Shown here: in pieces, positions 58,101-64,000 of the stretch
Layout of the letters: each line of letters opens with the position of its first letter
How positions within the stretch are numbered: the stretch's first letter is position 1
Origin: Heracleum sosnowskyi
Taxonomy: Eukaryota; Streptophyta; Magnoliopsida; Apiales; Apiaceae
Direction: 5' to 3'
NCBI GenBank assembly: GCA_030848705.1
Contig: CM061237.1
Location: forward strand, 83,199,910-83,263,909
Length of the DNA: 64,000 nt
Notes under the pieces: generated by a model
Seen by the model: the letters and a program-made list of their open reading frames with translations, nothing else
Database searches by the model: none
What the model was told of the DNA's origin: nothing
Program-made: the position numbers and the translations under genes

Positions 58101-58693
58101 TTCTCTAGCATTTTCTCACCAATATTAGTTAGAACTAATCTAGCAACATCAAAATGACTGCCATAGAGAAGAGAATACCCGATCTGTAGACTATCCGTGG
58201 GAATCGCATCCCAATTGGTGCACTTCTTTCCAAAAGCCCGAGTAATGCAATCGAAAAAGAAGCTCCATTCCTTGCGCAAAAATGGCCTTTTCAGTTGACC
58301 TATCTTTGTCAAAGGTCCAGTGTAGCCTATCTCGTTCATCATTCTGACGAGCTCAGAGTCTCCAACAGAGATTGTGAATGCATTGAAATCTTCAAGACCC
58401 AAAGCATCACGAACAGTAGTAGGAGTAACCACAAAATCATCTCCTTGAAACTCAAAAATTATAGATGGCGATCCAGACTCTCCTCCATTATCATAAATAC
58501 CTGTCTGCCAAAAAGTTCGAATTTGAGTCGCAGACAGCTTCGATGGTGCGGTTAGAGCTGTACCGATATCAGAGTGTAACAAGAACCTCTGAATCAAATG
58601 AAACGCCTCCGGTGCATTCTCATTTGCTACAGGTGCAGAATAATTGTTGGGAACAAATTCTAATTCAGAAGCAATAAACGCTGTAGTTGCCAT
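55151..58693 (-). pseudogene. long downstream (env-like position) ORF of E4, two frame breaks
   Basis: Three overlapping open pieces: 58693-57821 (MATTAFIASELEF..., N-terminal domain with FLRKEWSFFFDCITRAFGKK and FKLHKRIFSDL), 57935-56541 (basic QRKRLKKRR and KRRLV patches, long acidic linker, coiled coil KSLNNRFDENQQTLTKLRNE) and 56572-55151 (C-terminal module TRTVLGKESYDKSGLGSHRE, LLYFMSDGSVYRVGES, RLLIDYLRTVPDIEE). Breaks lie near 57950 and at an A6G5 run at 56550-56564, where E1 and E2 have A5G5. The joined length would be about 1,190 codons, as in E2. N- and C-terminal modules are far better conserved between E2 and E4 than the linker, which suggests past selection on the protein. No membrane features seen; function unknown. 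Confidence 0.8.
56550..56564 (-). other. polypurine tract inside E4 third ORF
   Basis: Minus-strand run of 15 purines, AAAAAAGGGGGAGAG, homologous in position to the runs in E1 and E2. One extra A here shifts the frame. Confidence 0.55.
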
Positions 58694-58915
58694 TTGTAAG
58701 ATTTGAAAATAAGAAGAACTGGGCTTTGAAAGTGTTTGAGTGTTTGTGTGTGAGTAAAAGCTTATGAAAGGATGAGGTGCGTAAAGGATTAAATCGTGTG
58801 TATGTAGTGTATTAAATAATAACTGTAAAGATTAGAAGAATGTTAGTGGGACAGATGTCAGACGTGGATACGCTGACAGCTGTATCGAACAACTTCCAAT
58901 ACACACGTGCAGACG
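58694..58915 (-). promoter_or_regulatory. putative promoter and leader of E4 third ORF
   Basis: CACGTG at 58904-58909, then about 84 bases later a TATA-like TTATTTAATAC (about 58820-58810) and about 117 bases of G-poor leader (CACACACAAACACTC, TTCTTCTTATTTTC) up to the ATG at 58693. The spacing nearly equals that in E2 (82 bases). Further ACGTC/ACGTG cores lie around 58862 and 58913. Confidence 0.6.
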
Positions 58916-58949
58916 TGAAAACACCTGTCATCACATATAACACTCAAAA

Positions 58950-59920
58950 TATCCGCTTAAGAGAAAAAAAAATAATAATAATAAAATTATCAATTTTAAA
59001 AATAAAGTACAAAGGAGCTCAATAGTCAGAATAATAATGACTGTCTTGAAACTCCGCACCTTATTATCCCAAGCGCTTCGAATCAAGTAAAAACCTTTCA
59101 GTGACCCTGTTTAATGCTTTAAAAACCGAAGCATTGTAACAACAGGCTTCATATCTTAAACTTACCATACACCAAATGGCAGGAACCTTTGAATTCATGG
59201 ATGTAGAATCATTCATGAACATGAACTGGCAGCAACAAGAAAACTATATCATCGATGAGTTTTTTGTTCTGTCTTTTCTGAATGATGAAGGTCTTATAGC
59301 AGATGATGAAATAGCAGAAGGACCAATCTCTAATCCTTATGTGCACATCATCCGTCCCGGTCCATATGATGTGCCCATTCTGGCAGACGATCATACTATG
59401 GAGATTTGTATGATACTCTTCCAGCAGAGCTTCCTGATGGGTACTGAGGAGACAATCTTCTTGGAATCCTGCAAGCTACAAAGCAGAAAAAGAATCCAGG
59501 AAGATGATGATGATGATGATTCATCTTCAGGATGTTGTCAAGCAATTCCAGATGGTATAATGATCAGTTGAACAACTGGGTAGCGATCATCAGAAGTAGT
59601 AGAGCACAATAACTTCTGGCTCTAGCTCTTCTGCTTCAGATGTAGCATTCAGATACTTATCCTGGTTAAATAGATCTTTTCTGATGTAACCATAGTGATT
59701 AGTATGTACCAGAAAGTTTAGCTAAACATGAGTATGAAATGGTCTGAATGTAAATTTGAATCAGTTAATGAAAAAAAAATTTGTTTCTTTACATATCAGT
59801 ATTATCAATTTTGCATAGTAATTGTAAAGTGAAAGAAATGATATCACTTTAAACAATAAACTAACATACTCAGCAGCATTACAAATCACTATCAGGACTT
59901 ATCAAACACACTCTTTCATC
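58950..59920. other. extra ~1-kb segment in E4 absent from E2
   Basis: The E2 and E4 spacers align from pol to about 24900/59930, and again near the CACGTG box. Between these points E2 has about 130 bases and E4 about 1,000. The extra DNA carries the antisense 131-codon ORF. No TSD or terminal repeats were found. E2 deletion is the alternative to E4 insertion. Confidence 0.55.
59176..59571 (+). CDS. antisense ORF (131 aa) inside E4, unknown
   Basis: MAGTFEFMDVESFMNMNWQQ... 131 residues, transcribed away from the third ORF (483 bases between the two starts). It is acidic, with ENYIIDEFFVLSFLNDEGLIADDE, a PISNPYVHIIRPGPYDVPI segment and a C-terminal D6 S-rich tail. A purine-rich TAATGAAAAAAAAA lies about 200 bases after the stop. 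No TATA box is clear; the ATG follows ATACACCAA. No family recognised. Absent from E2. It could be a captured host fragment or a regulatory antisense protein; chance is possible but the composition is protein-like. Confidence 0.45.
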   Translation: MAGTFEFMDVESFMNMNWQQQENYIIDEFFVLSFLNDEGLIADDEIAEGPISNPYVHIIRPGPYDVPILADDHTMEICMILFQQSFLMGTEETIFLESCKLQSRKRIQEDDDDDDSSSGCCQAIPDGIMIS

Positions 59921-60937
59921 TCTCTGTTCAATCATACTTTTTCCGAAAAACAAATGGCTAATCTCAAAATTATAACATGTCTGAAACAAATAGATTATTT
60001 TAACCATCAGAGATTAAAACAAAGTAACCTCGGCGTATTTCACACAATACATCAGTGTTTACCATTTGTCCTTCTTTGTCAATAAACTCTTTTCTCAATC
60101 TGTACAGTTGTGAAAATATGTGTGTGTAGTAGCAGAGTTTACCGAAATCAGTATTTAGATCATCTCAAAGTGCATAAAATCCACAAACTAAAGTAGTAAA
60201 AACTGGTTGCCTAAACTCTCATTTATAACATAGACACTGATTTTTCTATCTAAACTCTGTATTACTGATATCCTTTCATTTGGATATGTCTTTTATTTTT
60301 CACCCCCTTTATTATATATATATATTTTTTAATTTTTTTTTTTTAATTTTTTTTTATTAATTTTTCCAGTAATCAGTGGTTGGCACTAGTCACCAAAAAT
60401 CAAAGATTTTAGCCCTTATTTCATACAATAAGTTCCTGGATCTTCCTAGGCACAACATGATCTCAAAGGAATTTGTGCTCTGTTTGGCATCTTTTGATTT
60501 GAGGGTGAATTAATTGCAATAAATAATCAGAGTTTAGACTTTTCATCAGTAATTACAATTAACTTATGAGAGAAGATGCAAACAGCTAATACAGACTCAG
60601 TGTATAGGATCAATAAACTAAGAGATGCTATAAATATAGAGACAGTATTATGCTGTGTTAGCTTACTGCACTTATTTGAGATCAGAATCTATCAACTCTT
60701 AAGGATTCACAATTACTTACTGAGAATTATGCTTCATACAAATTTCTTCATTGGTCCAAATGTTTCAGACAAAATTACAATCAGAGTATAATCATTAAAC
60801 TGTAACTATCAGAGTATGACCAACAGAGTTTACCATCAGAGTTTAACATGCTGGTTCACATAACAGTTAACATGTGCAAGGAATCATGAGCATTTAAACA
60901 ATCAAACATAGATAGATTTTGAGTCTAACCCGTATCT
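59921..60937 (-). other. E4 spacer between third ORF region and pol
   Basis: Non-coding on the element strand and alignable with E2 23904-24900. Contains several TCAGAGTTT words (60525, 60820-60850), the purine-rich AAAGGGGGTGAAAAATAAAA block and low-complexity A/T at 60310-60365. Confidence 0.65.
60576..60791 (+). CDS. conserved antisense small ORF (71 aa) in E4 spacer
   Basis: MQTANTDSVYRINKLRDAIN...KITIRV, antisense to E4, exactly the length of the ORF at 24059-24274 in E2. Differences are spread but cause no stop or gap; most fall in the middle third. See the E2 entry for limits. Confidence 0.35.
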   Translation: MQTANTDSVYRINKLRDAINIETVLCCVSLLHLFEIRIYQLLRIHNYLLRIMLHTNFFIGPNVSDKITIRV

Positions 60938-63900
60938 CTAGTCTGAACCAGAGATCATTCCAAGTTCATTTACCAATCTTGTAAACGTAGCTTCACTCAA
61001 AGGTTTGGTGAAGATATCTGCAAGTTGTTGGTCTGTAGACACAAAATGAAGCTCAATGTTCCCTTCTTCCACATGTTCTCTGATAAAATGATATCTTATG
61101 CTGATGTGCTTGGTCATGGAGTGCTGTACTGGATTACCTGTCATAGCAATAGCACTTTGGTTATCACAGAAAATAGGTATTTTAGAGTACCTTAACCCAT
61201 AATCCAGCAGTTGATTCTTCATCCATAAAATCTGTGCACAACAGCTACCAGCTGCTATATACTCTGCTTCAGCAGTGGATGTGGAGATTGACTTCTGTTT
61301 CTTGCTGTACCAAGAAACTAATCTGTCACCTAAAAATTGACAGCTTCCACTTGTACTTTTTCTGTCTATCTTACAGCCTGCAAAATCTGCATCAGAGTAA
61401 CCAATTAATTTAAACTCTGATTCTCTAGGATACCACAAACCCAGAGTTATGGTTCCTTTGAGATATTTGAAGATCCTTTTTACAGCTGTTAGATGAGGCT
61501 CTCTGGGATCTGCTTGAAATCTTGCACAAAGACATGTTGCATACATGATATCAGGTCTACTTGCAGTAACATACAGTAGAGACCCTATCATTCCTCTGTA
61601 GTTAGTCATATCTACTGAGGCTCCTGTGTCTTTGTCAAGCTTCGTCGCTGTAGCCATGGGAGTTGTAGCAGATGAACTATCAAGCATACCAAATTTCTTT
61701 AGAAGATTTCTGGTATACTTTGCTTGATTGATAAAAATCCCATCATCTGTTTGCTTGACCTGTAAGCCTAGAAAATAACTAAGCTCTCCCATCATGCTCA
61801 TTTGATACCTGGATTGCATAAGCTTTGCAAACTTCTTACAAAGTTTGTCATTAGTAGATCCAAAAATAATATCATCTACATAAATTTGAACTAAAAGCAA
61901 ATCATCACCAGAATTGAAATAAAACAGGGTTTTATCAATTGTACCTCTTGTGAACCCACTTTCTAAAAGAAATTGAGCAAGAGTTTCATACCATGCTCTT
62001 GGTGCTTGCTTTAGTCCATATAATGCCTTGTCAAGCCTGTAGACATAATCTGGATGCTTGGAATCTACAAATCCTGGTGGTTGTTCAACAAACACTTCTT
62101 CTTCAAGCTTCCCATTGAGAAAAGCACTTTTTACATCCATCTGAAAAACTTTAAACTTCTTGTGTGCAGCATAGGCCAGAAAAATTCTTATGGCCTCCAA
62201 TCTTGCAACTGGAGCAAAGGTTTCATCATAGTCAATTCCTTCCTGTTGTGAATAACCTTTAGCCACAAGTCTAGCCTTGTTTCTTGTAATCACACCTTCA
62301 CTGTCAGTCTTGTTTCTGAAAACCCACTTTGTACCTATAATTGATCTATTCTTTGGTCTAGGTACAAGTGTCCAGACTTCATTTCTTTCAAATTCATTTA
62401 ACTCTTCTTGCATTGCTGTAATCCAATTAGCATCTTGAAGAGCTTCCTCCACTTTCTTTGGTTCTGTTTGAGACAAGAAAGCATGATACAGACACTCATT
62501 ATTTGTTGCACTTCTAGTTCTTACACTAGCATCAGGATCTCCAATTATAAGATCAGGTGTATGTGCCTGTGTCCACTTTCTTGCTGTTGGTAAGTGGCTT
62601 CTTGTATCAGTATTGGATCCTCCCCCTTGATCCATGCTCTCCTGATTCATGTGTTGACTTTCTGCAGCTTCTGAGGCTCCCCCTGAGTTGGATGGCTCAG
62701 TGTTTGAGTTGTCAGAGTTTGAATCAGTTTCCTCAACTGACTCACTTGCTGTGTCTTGTTGAGCTTCTTCACGCTCCCCCTCAACTGGTTCTCTATTTTG
62801 TTCAATTTGAGAATTTCCAGTTTCTCCAGAATTTACCAGTAGAGGTTCAGAGTATGCTTCGTCAGAGTTTGTCAACCCTGCTTCATCAGAGTTTATATCA
62901 TCAGAGAATAGATCTTCATTTTCAAAACGTAGTTGATCATATCCATCCTTGTCTTCAAGTCCAATTATTTTCTTGTCATCAAACGACACATGTATGGATT
63001 CCATGATCACCTTTGTTCTCAGATTGTAAATTCTGAATGCTTTTGTTGACAATGGATAGCCAACAAAGATTCCTTCATCAGCTTTTAACTCGAACTTGGT
63101 CAACTGTTCAGGATGAGTCTTCAACACAAAGCATTTGCATCCAAATATGTGAAAATATTTCAAATTTGGCTTCTTGTTTTTCACCATCTCATATGGTGTT
63201 TTTCCATGCTTGTTGATCAGAGTTGCATTTTGAGTAAAACAAGCAGTTTGAACAGCTTCTGCCCAGAAATAAGTTGGCAGTTTTGCTTCATCAAGCATAG
63301 TTCTGGCAGCTTCAATTAAGGTTCTGTTCTTTCTTTCAACTACACCATTTTGCTGTGGAGTTCCAGGTGCAGAAAATTCTTGTTTGACTCCTCTTTCCTT
63401 GCAGAAAGCTTCCATGATTAAATTTCTGAATTCAGTTCCATTATCACTCCTTATTATTTTGACTTTGTGCTGTGATCCTTTGTCCAGTAGATTTATATGA
63501 TCCATCAACATTTGAGCAGTTTCATCCTTCTTTGACAAGAAATACACCCATGTATATCTAGTATATTCATCAACAATTACTAGAGCATATTTCTTTCTGC
63601 CCATGGACATCACATTCACTGGTCCAAAGAGATCAACATGTAGAAGATGATAAGGTTCCACTACTGAATATTCAGATTTGCTCTTGAAAGATGACTTCAT
63701 TTGCTTGGCCTTTTGACAAGAATCACATAGACCATCTAGATTGAGTATTGATTTTGGAAGTCCTCTTACAAGATCCTTTCTAATAAGCTCATTAATGTTG
63801 TTCAAATTGAGATGAGAGAGCTTCTTGTGCCAATTCCAACTCTCTTCATTTGACATTTTTGCAGTCAGACACACTATTTTTCCATCAGAGTTTGTTACCA

Positions 63901-64000
63901 AACTTGCTTCATAAATATTGTTGCACCTGTGTCCAACTAGAACAACTTTCCCAGTAGATTTACTGATAACTTCACAGTATTCACTATGAAAATCTACATG
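60938..64000 (-). CDS. pol: copia pol of E4 (protease C-terminus to RNase H), open throughout
   Basis: The minus-strand frame is open from the window edge (64000) to the stop at 60938, over 1,000 residues, continuing upstream. Counting from the Leu codon at 63901: zinc site HKKLSH (25/30) and CDSC (59/62); integrase catalytic D90 (HVDLFGP), D153 (SDNGTEF) and E189 (QQNGVVERK), the D-35-E spacing of integrases; hinge rich in Ser/Asn/Glu/Asp; RT with VFQMDVKSAFLNGK and YVDDIIFG; RNase H with YSDADFAG, TAEAEY and CDNQSA; end NELGMISGSD. All catalytic residues are present, so this copy could encode working enzymes and might supply them to relatives such as E2. Gag lies outside the window. Confidence 0.95.
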   Translation of the reverse strand, partial: HVDFHSEYCEVISKSTGKVVLVGHRCNNIYEASLVTNSDGKIVCLTAKMSNEESWNWHKKLSHLNLNNINELIRKDLVRGLPKSILNLDGLCDSCQKAKQMKSSFKSKSEYSVVEPYHLLHVDLFGPVNVMSMGRKKYALVIVDEYTRYTWVYFLSKKDETAQMLMDHINLLDKGSQHKVKIIRSDNGTEFRNLIMEAFCKERGVKQEFSAPGTPQQNGVVERKNRTLIEAARTMLDEAKLPTYFWAEAVQTACFTQNATLINKHGKTPYEMVKNKKPNLKYFHIFGCKCFVLKTHPEQLTKFELKADEGIFVGYPLSTKAFRIYNLRTKVIMESIHVSFDDKKIIGLEDKDGYDQLRFENEDLFSDDINSDEAGLTNSDEAYSEPLLVNSGETGNSQIEQNREPVEGEREEAQQDTASESVEETDSNSDNSNTEPSNSGGASEAAESQHMNQESMDQGGGSNTDTRSHLPTARKWTQAHTPDLIIGDPDASVRTRSATNNECLYHAFLSQTEPKKVEEALQDANWITAMQEELNEFERNEVWTLVPRPKNRSIIGTKWVFRNKTDSEGVITRNKARLVAKGYSQQEGIDYDETFAPVARLEAIRIFLAYAAHKKFKVFQMDVKSAFLNGKLEEEVFVEQPPGFVDSKHPDYVYRLDKALYGLKQAPRAWYETLAQFLLESGFTRGTIDKTLFYFNSGDDLLLVQIYVDDIIFGSTNDKLCKKFAKLMQSRYQMSMMGELSYFLGLQVKQTDDGIFINQAKYTRNLLKKFGMLDSSSATTPMATATKLDKDTGASVDMTNYRGMIGSLLYVTASRPDIMYATCLCARFQADPREPHLTAVKRIFKYLKGTITLGLWYPRESEFKLIGYSDADFAGCKIDRKSTSGSCQFLGDRLVSWYSKKQKSISTSTAEAEYIAAGSCCAQILWMKNQLLDYGLRYSKIPIFCDNQSAIAMTGNPVQHSMTKHISIRYHFIREHVEEGNIELHFVSTDQQLADIFTKPLSEATFTRLVNELGMISGSD

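Larger units (their letters stand above)
54440..64000 (-). mobile_element. E4: SIRE-type Ty1/copia element with third ORF (5' end outside window)
   Basis: Minus-strand element with 3' LTR (54440-54987), PPT, third ORF, promoter-like region, about 1 kb of extra sequence with an antisense ORF, spacer and pol to the window edge. LTR, pol and third ORF are clearly related to E2 but diverged. Gag, PBS and 5' LTR lie to the right of the window. Confidence 0.92.

Overview
The window is nuclear DNA of a flowering plant. It is AT-rich and gene-poor, holding one intron-containing plastid-targeted host gene among Ty1/copia retrotransposons, Helitron ends, a MULE and MITEs. The protein and LTR style suggests a eudicot, perhaps an asterid such as Apiaceae, but I cannot fix the species from sequence alone.

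Layout. 1-5919 (+): 3' half of a SIRE-type copia element (E0: RT/RNase H, long spacer, broken downstream ORF). At about 5.92 kb it is fused tail-to-tail to a second SIRE-type element on the minus strand (E1, to 15754: downstream ORF, pol, gag, PBS, 5' LTR, all decayed); neither keeps a 3' LTR. 15755-17643: AT-rich DNA with Helitron-like ends. 17644-29494 (+): complete 11.85-kb SIRE-type element E2 with 496-bp LTRs that read identical, TSD TATAG, intact gag, broken pol and broken downstream ORF. 30347-35578 (+): small complete copia element E3 (Ale/Retrofit-like) with 335-bp LTRs. 36-45 kb: hAT MITE, Mutator-type foldback MITE, duplicated non-coding blocks, and an RPA1-like relic next to a Helitron 3' end. 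45030-47268 (+): five-exon host gene for a pTAC16-like plastid protein. 48-54 kb: a MULE with 10-bp TSD, several Helitron 3' ends and diverged AT-rich repeats. 54440-64000 (-): E4, a relative of E2 running off the right edge, with intact pol as far as visible.

In the SIRE-type elements gag (capsid and zinc knuckles) and pol (protease, integrase, RT, RNase H) are followed by a spacer and a third, long downstream ORF (often called env-like). The most unusual signals are: (i) that third ORF is preceded by what looks like its own plant Pol II promoter, with a CACGTG box and TATA box at matching spacing in E2 and E4; (ii) each element family carries its own roughly 9-base word scattered through LTR, coding hinges and spacer; (iii) a 71-codon antisense ORF with the same start, stop and length sits in the spacers of E2 and E4; (iv) E4 has about 1 kb extra with a 131-codon antisense ORF; (v) a polypurine tract is conserved inside the third ORF of E1, E2 and E4.
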